NCBI GenBank assembly: GCA_002376965.1
Contig: DFOV01000348.1
Coordinates: 643-24,629, forward strand
DNA length: 23,987 nt
Source of the DNA: Gammaproteobacteria bacterium UBA3532
GTDB lineage: Bacteria > Pseudomonadota > Gammaproteobacteria > Enterobacterales > UBA3532
Direction: 5' to 3'
The number at the start of each line of letters is the position of its first letter. Position 1 is the stretch's first letter. The notes under the pieces are model-generated. The model ran no database searches. It saw only the letters and a program-made list of their open reading frames with translations, and was not told where the DNA came from. Shown in pieces: positions 6,596-14,413 of this stretch. Made by a program: the position numbers and the translations under genes.

Positions 6596-9500
6596 ATGCA
6601 TAACTATCAGAAAGCTCTGACAGGTCTACTTTGCCTGTCGTCTTTCGCTGCCGTTGCCAATAATGGCGTGGTATGGCGAAACTCATCCGATGGATTAAAC
6701 TTCTTCTATCAAATGTCTGGCACCGCTGTTGCCGATCAAAGCCCGATTAACCGTGTTGACCTGAACTGGCAACTGGCCACATCTGGAGATTTTAACGGCG
6801 ATGGCGAGGGCGACCTTCTTTGGCGCAACAGCGTTTCCGGCGTCAACTACATCTATTACCTCAATCAAGGCTCAATCGTCAGTGGCCGTGAACTCAATCA
6901 GGTTCCAGACAACCAGTGGCAGGTTCAGCTAAGCGCCGACTTTAATGGCGATGGCAACGACGATATTTTATGGCGTCACGCCACAACGGGAGCCAACACC
7001 ATCTACCTGATGGACGGCGAAGGCCCGTTCTTCCTGCAAGATGTACCAAACCGTTCCAGCGACTGGATAGTAGCTGGTGCCGGTGACTTAAATAATGATG
7101 GCAGCGCCGATATTTTGTGGCGTAACACGCAAACTGGGCAAAACAGCATTTCATGGCTAGGTGTAGGATCTGCAGTACAAGCCTCTACTCTCAATACCGT
7201 TGCCGATCAAAACTGGCAGGTGGCAGGAGTTGCTGATTTTGATGGCGATGGCACCGACGATATTTTATGGCGCAACGCAGAAACCGGTGCTAACTATATT
7301 TACTCCATTGTTAATGGCAAAGTCGTGTCTGGTGGTTTGATAAACCATGTCAACAGCGACTGGGAAATCCGCGTCGTTATGGATTTCAATAACGACAATA
7401 AGGCCGATATTTTTTGGCGTAATCCTCAGTCTGGCATCAACTATGTTTACTTGATGGATGGCCACTATATGGGTGGCTACGGTTTGGTGAACAAAGTTGT
7501 CAGCAGCAACTGGGATATTGCCTGCGGTATAAAGAGCAATTCGTCCCAACTATTTATTACTGATTTAACCCTGCTTCCTAGCCAGCCTCAAGAAATGCAG
7601 GTCGGCACGCAATTAAGCATGGGCGCTCGTGTTACTTATTCCAATGGTAGCGAAGAAACGGTTGCGCCAAGTGCCGTCCAGTGGTCTGTTGATGATACAT
7701 TGGTCGCATCGATCACAACCCAAGGCTTGGTCTCTGCCCTTAGTGAAGGCAACACCTTTATTCGCGGCCGCGTCGATAATGCAACAGCCAGCGTTGCTTT
7801 AGAGGTAACTGATCAGCCTCCTGTTCCTAGCGCGATTCGTATCGAGCCTGGTGCCAATGTAACCTTAGATACCGGCGCGACACTCGATCTGGATACGGTC
7901 GGCGAGTTAAGTGACGGCTCGCAATCTGTCGATCCTACCGGCGTTACCTGGACCAGCTCTAACACCAGCAGCGTGACGGTAGATACCAATGGCGTGGTTA
8001 GCGTATTGGCCCCAACTGGCGCAACAATCACTGCTAGCTGGGAAGGCTTTAGCGATTCGCTAACCGTCAGCGTGCCAGCACCTGCGGTTTCTCAATATTA
8101 CTTTAAAAAGCCTGATCACTGGAATGAATGCCGCGCTCACTACTGGGATGCAGTACCTGCGATCGTCGATGATACTGCATGGCCGGGAGCCTTGCTTGAA
8201 GTCATTGATGGCGGCTGGTGTGTGCTGGAATTGGATGGCGAAATCACTAGCATCAATTTTGTACTCAACAACGGTGCTGGCGAGCAGTCTGATGACATTG
8301 CAGGCGTAGGCCCTGGGTGTCTGGCTGCAGACTTACAAACCTGGCTATCCTTCGGTGAGGGTGATTGTGTATTCAGCAACGATCCACGCGTTGATGCCAA
8401 TCCAAAATCAGGCAACTTCTTTGATGAAAATGGCATGACCATCAGTCTGAAAGTCGCTGGCGAAGGCGTTACGGAAGGCTATTACATTGTTCTTCCCGAT
8501 ACAATTATGCCGCTAGATAGCAACGATATTGCTCCTTGTACCAGCAACTCTGAAACGGTCGATTGCGTTGCATTCCCAGATACCCCATATGTAGACGGCC
8601 AAACTATCACGGTAGGCCAAGGCTTTGCCGAAGGCGAATCGGCTCAAGTGTGCTTGTATGCTTCCGATGGCAATCTGGAAGATTACCAATGTTTTGGTCC
8701 ATACAAACGCATTGCCAAACCTGAAGGTGGTCAATTCTCTTGGGACAACGCCACAGTGTACTTTGTCATCACTGACCGTTTCCTCGATGGCGATTCATCA
8801 AATAACAACTCCTATGGCCGTGAACGCGACCAAAGTGGCAATATCTATGGTGGCTACGAAACCAAAGCAGGCACCTTCCATGGTGGCGACTTAAAAGGCT
8901 TAACTCTTAAACTCAACGAGGGTTATTTCACTGACCTGGGTGTAAATGCCATTTGGATCACAGCACCATACGAGCAAATTCATGGCTATGTATCTGGCGC
9001 GAACTTCAAGCATTATGCCTATCATGGTTATTACCCGCTGGACTTCACCGAAGTGGATGCCAATATGGGAACCGCTGATGACCTGCGCACATTCGTTGAT
9101 ACCGCTCATGCCAATGGCATCCGCGTTATCATGGACATCGTTATGAACCACGCCGGTTATGACAGCATGTATGATATGCAAGAGTTTGGCTATGGCGCAT
9201 TCAATGGCGACTGGGAGTCATATTACTTCACGGCTAATGAAGGCAGTGTGCATTACGATACTGCAGGGCCATACATCAATCGTGACGATGCTAACGCCTG
9301 GAGTAACTGGTGGGGCGGCGATTGGTTACGAGCTGGTGTTGCAGGTTATCCAAGCTGTGGCAGCGACGATTTGACTCTGTGTACGTCATTCCTACCAGAC
9401 TTCCGCACCGACAACACTCAAGAAGTTGGCTTGCCACCTATCTTGCAAACCAAGTGGGATAGCACCAAGCAAAGCATAGAAGAAAGCGAACTTAACGACT

Positions 9501-10372
9501 ACTTCCAACGCACCGGTAAGCCACGCCAGGTTAAGTACTATCTCATCAAGTGGTTAACTGACTGGGTGCGTGAGTTTGGTATCGACGGCTACCGTGTAGA
9601 TACAGCTAAGCACGTTGATATGGGTACTTGGAATGAACTGAAACAAGAAGCCAATGCCGCTTACAGCGAGTGGAAAGCGGCCAACCCGAACAAATGGCCA
9701 GATGAGCAAGATCTTCCATTCTGGATGACTGGCGAAGTCTATGACCATGGCGTTAACAAATCTGGCTACTTCTCGAATGGCTTTGATTCGTTGATCAACT
9801 TCTCATTCCAAGGAACAGCAGGCAACGTGGCGGGATGGGATAACCTGTTCAACCAATACGCTAATGCCTTTAACAATGATCCAAGCTTCAACATGCTAAG
9901 CTATCTATCCAGCCACGATAAAGGCTTGTTTGACCGCGGCAATTTGAAAAATGGTCTAACCGCATTGTTACTGGTTCCAGGCGGCGCGCAAATCTACTAC
10001 GGTGATGAAACCGGTCGCCCACAAGGCGTAAGCGGTGAGCAAGGCTGGCGTTCACACATGAACTGGGACAGCATCAACCAGGACTTACTGCAACATGCGC
10101 AAAAACTGGGTCAGTTCCGTCATCGCCATATTGCCATTGGCGCTGGCAGCCACAACAAAATCGGCGACGCACCTTACACCTTCTCACGGGTGAAAGATGC
10201 CGATAAAGTGGTGATTGCGCTGGGCGCTTCTGGCAGTGTCACCATTCCGGTGGCTGGCGTATTCGCCGATGGCACGACGTTGCATGATGCCTATAGCGGT
10301 CAGGATGTCACAGTTTCTGGTGGCAGCGTCACGCTAAACGCTGATGGCTATGTGTTGTTAGAGCAGCCCTAG
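6596..10372 (+). CDS. MalS-like GH13 alpha-amylase with VCBS repeats, Ig-like domains and starch-binding module
   Basis: The start is placed at ATG 6596 because GGAG (6585-6588) lies 7 nt upstream; a GTG at 6584 is in frame but has no site. The protein has 1258 residues. Residues 1-22 form a signal peptide. Residues 20-315 hold six repeats of the type DFNGDGxDDILWRN, which are VCBS/FG-GAP calcium loops. Two Big_2-like Ig domains follow (about 320-410 and 412-500), then a module starting YYFKKPDHWNECRAHYWD that resembles CBM26. The catalytic domain begins near 714 and matches E. coli periplasmic MalS closely (ATVYFVITDRF, GTFHGGDLKGLT, YAYHGYY). Catalytic residues are D1002 (GYRVDTAKHV), E1047 (MTGEVYDHG) and D1108 (SSHD). 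It should cleave alpha-1,4-glucans outside the cytoplasm. It is much longer than MalS (about 676 residues). Confidence 0.93.
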   Translation: MHNYQKALTGLLCLSSFAAVANNGVVWRNSSDGLNFFYQMSGTAVADQSPINRVDLNWQLATSGDFNGDGEGDLLWRNSVSGVNYIYYLNQGSIVSGRELNQVPDNQWQVQLSADFNGDGNDDILWRHATTGANTIYLMDGEGPFFLQDVPNRSSDWIVAGAGDLNNDGSADILWRNTQTGQNSISWLGVGSAVQASTLNTVADQNWQVAGVADFDGDGTDDILWRNAETGANYIYSIVNGKVVSGGLINHVNSDWEIRVVMDFNNDNKADIFWRNPQSGINYVYLMDGHYMGGYGLVNKVVSSNWDIACGIKSNSSQLFITDLTLLPSQPQEMQVGTQLSMGARVTYSNGSEETVAPSAVQWSVDDTLVASITTQGLVSALSEGNTFIRGRVDNATASVALEVTDQPPVPSAIRIEPGANVTLDTGATLDLDTVGELSDGSQSVDPTGVTWTSSNTSSVTVDTNGVVSVLAPTGATITASWEGFSDSLTVSVPAPAVSQYYFKKPDHWNECRAHYWDAVPAIVDDTAWPGALLEVIDGGWCVLELDGEITSINFVLNNGAGEQSDDIAGVGPGCLAADLQTWLSFGEGDCVFSNDPRVDANPKSGNFFDENGMTISLKVAGEGVTEGYYIVLPDTIMPLDSNDIAPCTSNSETVDCVAFPDTPYVDGQTITVGQGFAEGESAQVCLYASDGNLEDYQCFGPYKRIAKPEGGQFSWDNATVYFVITDRFLDGDSSNNNSYGRERDQSGNIYGGYETKAGTFHGGDLKGLTLKLNEGYFTDLGVNAIWITAPYEQIHGYVSGANFKHYAYHGYYPLDFTEVDANMGTADDLRTFVDTAHANGIRVIMDIVMNHAGYDSMYDMQEFGYGAFNGDWESYYFTANEGSVHYDTAGPYINRDDANAWSNWWGGDWLRAGVAGYPSCGSDDLTLCTSFLPDFRTDNTQEVGLPPILQTKWDSTKQSIEESELNDYFQRTGKPRQVKYYLIKWLTDWVREFGIDGYRVDTAKHVDMGTWNELKQEANAAYSEWKAANPNKWPDEQDLPFWMTGEVYDHGVNKSGYFSNGFDSLINFSFQGTAGNVAGWDNLFNQYANAFNNDPSFNMLSYLSSHDKGLFDRGNLKNGLTALLLVPGGAQIYYGDETGRPQGVSGEQGWRSHMNWDSINQDLLQHAQKLGQFRHRHIAIGAGSHNKIGDAPYTFSRVKDADKVVIALGASGSVTIPVAGVFADGTTLHDAYSGQDVTVSGGSVTLNADGYVLLEQP

Positions 10373-10397
10373 TACGAATCTATTGTAACAACCATTT

Positions 10398-10416
10398 GAT
10401 GGGCTTTTGGCCCATC
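10398..10416 (+). terminator. Hairpin after the amylase gene
   Basis: The arms gatgggc (10398-10404) and gcccatc (10410-10416) flank a 5-nt loop. No T-run follows directly, so it is probably an auxiliary 3'-end structure ahead of the stronger terminator at 10425. Confidence 0.45.
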
Positions 10417-10424
10417 GACCCAAT

Positions 10425-10456
10425 AAAAAAGCCCGCTACTTTCAGCGGGCTTTTTT
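10425..10456. terminator. Bidirectional intrinsic terminator
   Basis: The perfect stem gcccgct (10431-10437) and agcgggc (10444-10450) has a 6-nt loop. It is flanked by six A on the left and six T on the right, so it works for transcripts from either side. On the minus strand it lies just after the methyltransferase stop, and the stem overlaps that gene's final codons and TGA (10442-10444). Confidence 0.9.
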
Positions 10457-11179
10457 ACAAACCATAAATATTTCACCAATATTTGTCATATCTATCAGGC
10501 CGTCCTCAAGTTCAAGCGCTTTTTGCTTCCGCGCAATATGAGGAAATAACCGGTTATACCACCATAGGGCACGCTTCGGCTGTTTTTTAAGAAACCACAT
10601 ACCAAAGTTTGCTAAGCCACTGGACCTTGGCTTCATACCAAAGACGGCACTTTTAGACACATTCAGACCATACTCCTTGAGTAACGAGCGAATTCTTTCC
10701 GGCTCATAACGTCGATAGTGGCCGACGAAATCATCAAATTGAGTCCACCAGCTTGGATGCAATGGGGTAGAAAGAATCACTACCGCCCCAGTTTTGGCGA
10801 CTCGCGCGATTTCTCGCATGGCAGCATGATCATCTTCGACATGCTCGATGATGTCCAAGGCACAGACTAAATCAAAGCTATTGTCGGCAAAGGGAAGAGC
10901 GCAAACGGAAGACTGTACGGTCTTGCCGCCTTTCTCACTTAATTTTGACAGCGCAAATCGACTAATATCGACAAAGTGGGTACCGCGTGTGGGTAATCGG
11001 GGGCGCAAGCCTGGCGCGATCTCAAGCCTAGCCTGACTATCACCTAGCAAACGTTGTATTAATGGCCAGGTATTAAAGTTATCGGCCTCAAGCAGCCAAG
11101 CACCTGCCCACAAATTGTCATACACAGACTGGTTTTTTTGTTGAATGGAGCGTGGATTATCCGTCAAAACAGGTTTCAA
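10442..11179 (-). CDS. Class I SAM-dependent methyltransferase
   Basis: The 245-residue protein has the Methyltransf_11 layout. Motif I is LEIAPGLRPRLP, an acidic/glycine SAM loop of IAPG type rather than the usual GCGxG. After it come HFVDISRFAL, then SSVCALPFADNSFDLVCALDI, motif IV/V IIEHVEDDHAAMREIARV, and the ILSTP strand. Its substrate cannot be told. The C-terminal part (KRALWWYNRLFPHIARKQK) is basic and aromatic, perhaps for membrane or substrate contact. The only suitable start is TTG at 11179, with GGGAAG about 9 nt upstream. It converges on the amylase gene and shares its terminator. Confidence 0.85.
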   Translation of the reverse strand: MKPVLTDNPRSIQQKNQSVYDNLWAGAWLLEADNFNTWPLIQRLLGDSQARLEIAPGLRPRLPTRGTHFVDISRFALSKLSEKGGKTVQSSVCALPFADNSFDLVCALDIIEHVEDDHAAMREIARVAKTGAVVILSTPLHPSWWTQFDDFVGHYRRYEPERIRSLLKEYGLNVSKSAVFGMKPRSSGLANFGMWFLKKQPKRALWWYNRLFPHIARKQKALELEDGLIDMTNIGEIFMVCKKAR

Positions 11180-11194
11180 GCCTTAGGTCTTCCC

Positions 11195-11404
11195 ATGCCA
11201 ATAAAATGGTTCTTAACAATTCGCAACATTCTATTGTTTGTTGTTTGGCTCTTCAATGCCTCACCTGCTCATGGCTGATTTATACTATCGCAAAAAATCA
11301 GCCCATCAATGGCAATCGGCACCAAGCAAGCCTATCTCGTAGACCGGCTTGGCATAGATAGCATCGCCAGAGTGAAGTCGATGTTGGACTTGGTTAATGC
11401 CTAA
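11195..11404 (+). pseudogene. Short signal-peptide-like ORF with in-frame TGA and open continuation
   Basis: ATG 11195 opens 27 codons, starting MPIKWFLTIRNILLFVVWLF and ending NASPAHG, a typical signal peptide, then TGA (11276-11278). The same frame stays open for 41 more codons to TAA 11402-11404 and reads AIGTKQAYLVDRLGIDSIAR then VKSMLDLVNA, which has ordinary protein composition. No strong ribosome-binding site is present. It may be a nonsense-interrupted small secreted protein or the remnants of a larger gene after deletion. I do not recognise a family, and chance cannot be excluded. Confidence 0.3.
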
Positions 11405-11407
11405 CTG

Positions 11408-12721
11408 TCAATCCAGCTCTACAGGGACTATCGGTGCAACCTGACCGGTCATATCCGTTTTTATCAATAGAGTTCTACCTATTTCACCATAATTGTATGT
11501 CTGAAAACTGAACATCAAGCTTCCATCATCCAGCTCACCTATAATCTGTGGAAAATGTAGAGTGCTGCTAATCTCTGGAGACAATGCCAACTTTACCCTG
11601 CTCTCATCATCCAAATTAGCATTATAAAAGATGAGAGAAGCACTATCATTCACGCGATCAATCTCTACCATCCAAAGTCCTTTCCGGTATACGGCAGGCC
11701 TCGAGCGAGAGTACTCTCTATCAAATGTGGAATTGACGACCCCCTCATCGACTCCCACTAAGTGGGTTTCACGAATATCATCCCCTCTACGTATAAAACT
11801 GTAAAAATAGCGCTGTTCATAAAGATGACCAAACCTTGCATTTAGTTGCTCGCCTTCAAACTCTGCCATGACATCAATGAAATCACCATCCAACGTAAAC
11901 CTGAGCAACCTGGAATTATTAGGGATGTGGACACACTTATCTTCATTGAAATGTCCTTCAGTCTCCAGCACTATATACTCATCAGGTGTGACAGCTTTAA
12001 GCTCAGCACCAAGACAGGTATTGCTCGCCACAGCATCCTTCAAGCCGCCACTTAGAGCAACAGAAGACTGCAAGCTGCCGTCCTGATCGTAAGTGACGAT
12101 CGCGAAGTCATTGGTTGGTATCTCTGGCTTAATAGGAGAAACGGACTGAAAGTCATAGAGCCCTTGGTTAAACGTTGCTCCAAGAGATACGTCATATTCC
12201 TTTTTATTGGGCTCTGACAATTGCCCAACAAGCTCTCCAGTCAAACTAACCCGATAAAATGTTGTATCGCGTATAAGTGCCCAGTAGCTGGAAAGCGTTT
12301 GCCAATATATATCGCCATCGCTTCCCAGAGTGATACTTCCTCCCCCTGTCAGCTCATCGCCCAAAATTTGCCAAACGATATTGCCATTTTCGTCCAGCCG
12401 TAGCAGCCACGCCCGATCAAAACTTGCTCCGTGGCCCAGCTTTTCATGAAAGCCAATGCTTCCTCCACCCGATACCAAATATTCCGAACCAACAGGTATC
12501 ACCGAATCGATATAGAAGTCGACAGTATCGATAATGTTAAGGTTAGATGTAAAATCACCAATTATCGGCTCACTACGTGCAAACGAAAAGCTTTTGTACT
12601 CAACATTTACCGGCTCGGCAGCATTGGTAAGATTATCTGACGAGTCAGAATCAGAGCCAGATCCCCCACCACAGCTGGCGACAACACCAACAACCGAGCA
12701 AGCCAACAACAATTTTTTCAT
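11408..12721 (-). CDS. Putative lipoprotein of unknown function
   Basis: The start is set at ATG 12721 because GAGGG lies 8 nt upstream; in-frame ATG 12727 and TTG 12736 are too close to it. The 437-residue product begins MKKLLLACSVVGVVASC. VASC is a lipobox, so Cys17 would be lipidated, and a Gly/Ser/Asp linker (GGGSGSDSDSSDN) follows. The body has several beta-propeller-like blades such as RAWLLRLDENGNIVWQ, FYRVSLTGELVGQL and LLRFTLDGDFIDVM, suggesting a WD/PQQ-like fold. No enzyme motif is visible. It is probably anchored in the outer membrane facing the periplasm or surface. No partner gene is adjacent. Confidence 0.7.
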   Translation of the reverse strand: MKKLLLACSVVGVVASCGGGSGSDSDSSDNLTNAAEPVNVEYKSFSFARSEPIIGDFTSNLNIIDTVDFYIDSVIPVGSEYLVSGGGSIGFHEKLGHGASFDRAWLLRLDENGNIVWQILGDELTGGGSITLGSDGDIYWQTLSSYWALIRDTTFYRVSLTGELVGQLSEPNKKEYDVSLGATFNQGLYDFQSVSPIKPEIPTNDFAIVTYDQDGSLQSSVALSGGLKDAVASNTCLGAELKAVTPDEYIVLETEGHFNEDKCVHIPNNSRLLRFTLDGDFIDVMAEFEGEQLNARFGHLYEQRYFYSFIRRGDDIRETHLVGVDEGVVNSTFDREYSRSRPAVYRKGLWMVEIDRVNDSASLIFYNANLDDESRVKLALSPEISSTLHFPQIIGELDDGSLMFSFQTYNYGEIGRTLLIKTDMTGQVAPIVPVELD

Positions 12722-12979
12722 TTTCATATCCCTCAATATTCAAATTTTAGGCGTCGATGGCATCCAAGGTTTTGCATCGACAACGCTCCAATCCTATCCT
12801 AACGAGGCCATAAGGTGGCAGGTAGGGCAAATTAGGTTATTTACTCACAATTTATGCCAATCTTTTTTTACAGAAAACATTCACCATGAACCATCTCAAA
12901 TACGGAGTCGTAAAAGACGCCTGTCAAACAAGGGGCGAAGATATTGTGAAGCGATTGTTAAGAAAGTTCGATTCAGGGC
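12722..12979. other. Intergenic region upstream of the lipoprotein gene
   Basis: This region holds no well-supported gene. An inverted repeat, gtcgatg (12753-12759) with catcgac (12775-12781), lies about 32-60 bp upstream of the lipoprotein start and could be an operator. A 36-codon ORF from ATG 12886 to TAA 12994-12996 overlaps the NUDIX gene end and lacks a ribosome-binding site; I do not call it. Confidence 0.4.
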
Positions 12980-13519
12980 CTAGAGCAGATATTTAAGCTT
13001 GGCTAGTGAGTATGCATTGATGGTGGTCGCGTCTTTGATGACGCCATCTCGCATCATTTGCTCAAAGTGCTCTAGGGCAAATTTTTTTGAAACCAATCCT
13101 TCCTCTTCCGCATCCAGTTGCTTTTGCGACTCGCTCAATCCTGTTGCGAGATATATGTGATAACCTTGACTACAAAACCCGTGAGCCAGAAATTGATATC
13201 CCACATGAGTCATCTTTTTAGCAACCAACCCCGTCTCCTCGCGCAGCTCGCCTGCCGCCAATGCGACAGGATTAGCTTGAGGGTCAGATTCCCAAGCACC
13301 TTGCGGAAGCTCCCAATAACGCCCCTGCACAGCATAGCGATACTGCTCGACCAGATAAATATCTCCATCTTGCACCGGCAAGATCACCACGAAATCAGGT
13401 TTATCCACCACACCATAAATGCCCTCAGCGCCACTGGCACGACGAATTTTGTCCTCGCGAACAGACATCCAGCGATTTCGATAGACAACGTTACTTTCCA
13501 GTGTTTTGATTTCTTTCAT
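12980..13519 (-). CDS. NUDIX hydrolase, ADP-ribose pyrophosphatase-like
   Basis: The 179-residue protein has the ADP-ribose pyrophosphatase layout: a beta-rich N-terminus (VVYRNRWMSVREDKI), VEQYRYAVQGRYWELPQGAW, then the Nudix helix ending GELREETGL. The catalytic Glu pair (REE) is kept. The motif has about two extra residues after the first Gly, and Gly replaces the usual Arg before ELREE, as in the GxWE...LAxxELREETG subgroup. It probably hydrolyses a nucleoside diphosphate linked to a sugar or other group, in the cytoplasm; the substrate is not determinable. Its ATG overlaps the TGA of the 37-residue ORF upstream (ATGA), indicating translational coupling in one operon with the DUF1272 gene. 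Confidence 0.87.
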   Translation of the reverse strand: MKEIKTLESNVVYRNRWMSVREDKIRRASGAEGIYGVVDKPDFVVILPVQDGDIYLVEQYRYAVQGRYWELPQGAWESDPQANPVALAAGELREETGLVAKKMTHVGYQFLAHGFCSQGYHIYLATGLSESQKQLDAEEEGLVSKKFALEHFEQMMRDGVIKDATTINAYSLAKLKYLL

Positions 13520-13629
13520 GAAAGCCCCCCAGTCATAATCAATTCCAGCCTCAACTTGTCATTCTCGACACTCACCTTTGACAGGCTATCCATCTCAGCA
13601 AGACACTTGTTTAACTTATTGATGTCCAT
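13516..13629 (-). CDS. Small 37-residue ORF between DUF1272 and NUDIX genes
   Basis: ATG 13629 lies inside the end of the DUF1272 gene (14-bp overlap), and the TGA (13516-13518) overlaps the NUDIX ATG as ATGA. The product begins MDINKLNKCLAEMDSLSKV and ends LIMTGGLS; its central part is a charged amphipathic helix. It has one Cys and no membrane segment. Overlap at both ends fits a translated gene or a coupling leader for the NUDIX gene. Its own ribosome-binding site is weak. No family is recognised. Confidence 0.5.
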   Translation of the reverse strand: MDINKLNKCLAEMDSLSKVSVENDKLRLELIMTGGLS

Positions 13630-13855
13630 ACGTCTTTACTACCCGTTTGGTTGACGCAGGAAAGCGCAACAATGCTTCTGGCGGTCTAATTGGTCGCGTC
13701 ACAAGCTCCCCATGGCAGTTGGGGCAGATGTAATCGAAAATATTTTCTGCACATGTCGAGCAAAAAGTGCACTCAAAACTACAAATCAAAGCCTCTCGCG
13801 ACTCTGGAGGCAGCTCCTTATCACAACATTCGCAGTTCGGACGAAGGACTAACAT
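13616..13855 (-). CDS. DUF1272 domain-containing zinc-ribbon protein
   Basis: The 79-residue protein has the DUF1272 pattern: LRPNCECCDKELPPES, ICSFECTFCSTCAEN, and CPNCHGELVTRPIRPPE. The eight or more Cys residues in CxxC pairs should bind zinc in the cytoplasm. The family's molecular function is unknown. The ribosome-binding site AAGGAG lies 6 nt before ATG 13855. It is the first gene of a three-gene chain with the 37-residue ORF and the NUDIX hydrolase, and is divergent from the membrane protein at 13971. Confidence 0.9.
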   Translation of the reverse strand: MLVLRPNCECCDKELPPESREALICSFECTFCSTCAENIFDYICPNCHGELVTRPIRPPEALLRFPASTKRVVKTYGHQ

Positions 13856-13970
13856 GTTTACTCCTTGGGTAGCTTTGTTTAGTCAAATTCAAAGAGCATA
13901 TTGGTTCAAACCAGCAATCAATACAACGCTATACTACAATTATCGAAACAGTCCAGCCATGTGCCAATAA

Positions 13971-14402
13971 ATGAACGAAACACTCCTCAATAAACTGCGC
14001 CTCTATCAAATCACCACCATATTTAGCGTATTCTTCGCTTTGGCCGGTTTTTCTTATAACGTCTGGCGTATGGAGGAGTCGGAGCTAAACAATAATATTC
14101 GCACGGCTTGCTTTGAAATATTGCTGGAGTTAGCAGCGCTGGAGCAGCTGATTTATAGCGCACATTATGATGACAATATCATTGAAGGGAGTCCACGCAA
14201 GGGCTGGGTTAAAGTTGGCTTAATAAGCGATTTAAGCCTTCTGACCTCGTCAGAAATAAACCAGAAATCAGAACAGCTCAAGCAAACGTGGGAACGTCAC
14301 TGGACTGATATGGTAGCCAATGAATCTGCGGTGACCCGTATCGTTGAGTCCATTGATAGCGTACGTAATGAAGTCAAGCTGACACTAAAAACACTGGAAT
14401 AA
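13971..14402 (+). CDS. Hypothetical single-pass membrane protein
   Basis: The 143-residue protein has one N-terminal membrane helix (TTIFSVFFALAGFSYNVW, about residues 15-32). A mostly helical, charged domain follows, with NNIRTACFEILLELAALEQL, IYSAHYDDN and a C-terminal coiled-coil-like part ending VRNEVKLTLKTLE. The helix is probably an uncleaved anchor with the domain outside the cytoplasm. No family or function is recognised. The start lacks a strong ribosome-binding site. It converges on the sulfotransferase-like gene with 11 bp between the stops and no clear terminator. Confidence 0.7.
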   Translation: MNETLLNKLRLYQITTIFSVFFALAGFSYNVWRMEESELNNNIRTACFEILLELAALEQLIYSAHYDDNIIEGSPRKGWVKVGLISDLSLLTSSEINQKSEQLKQTWERHWTDMVANESAVTRIVESIDSVRNEVKLTLKTLE

Positions 14403-14413
14403 GTGAAGATCCA

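Noticed and set aside
10398..10416. A separate strong terminator of the amylase gene
   Set aside because: The hairpin has no following T-run; the element at 10425-10456 is the convincing terminator.
12534..12983. 149-codon plus-strand frame
   Set aside because: Most of it is antisense to the lipoprotein N-terminus, with no ribosome-binding site or recognisable domain.
12886..12996. 36-codon plus-strand ORF near the NUDIX gene end
   Set aside because: There is no ribosome-binding site, no recognised family, and it overlaps the convergent NUDIX 3' end.
13118..13654. 178-codon plus-strand frame
   Set aside because: It is antisense to the NUDIX gene and the small ORF, whose frames have clear protein signatures.
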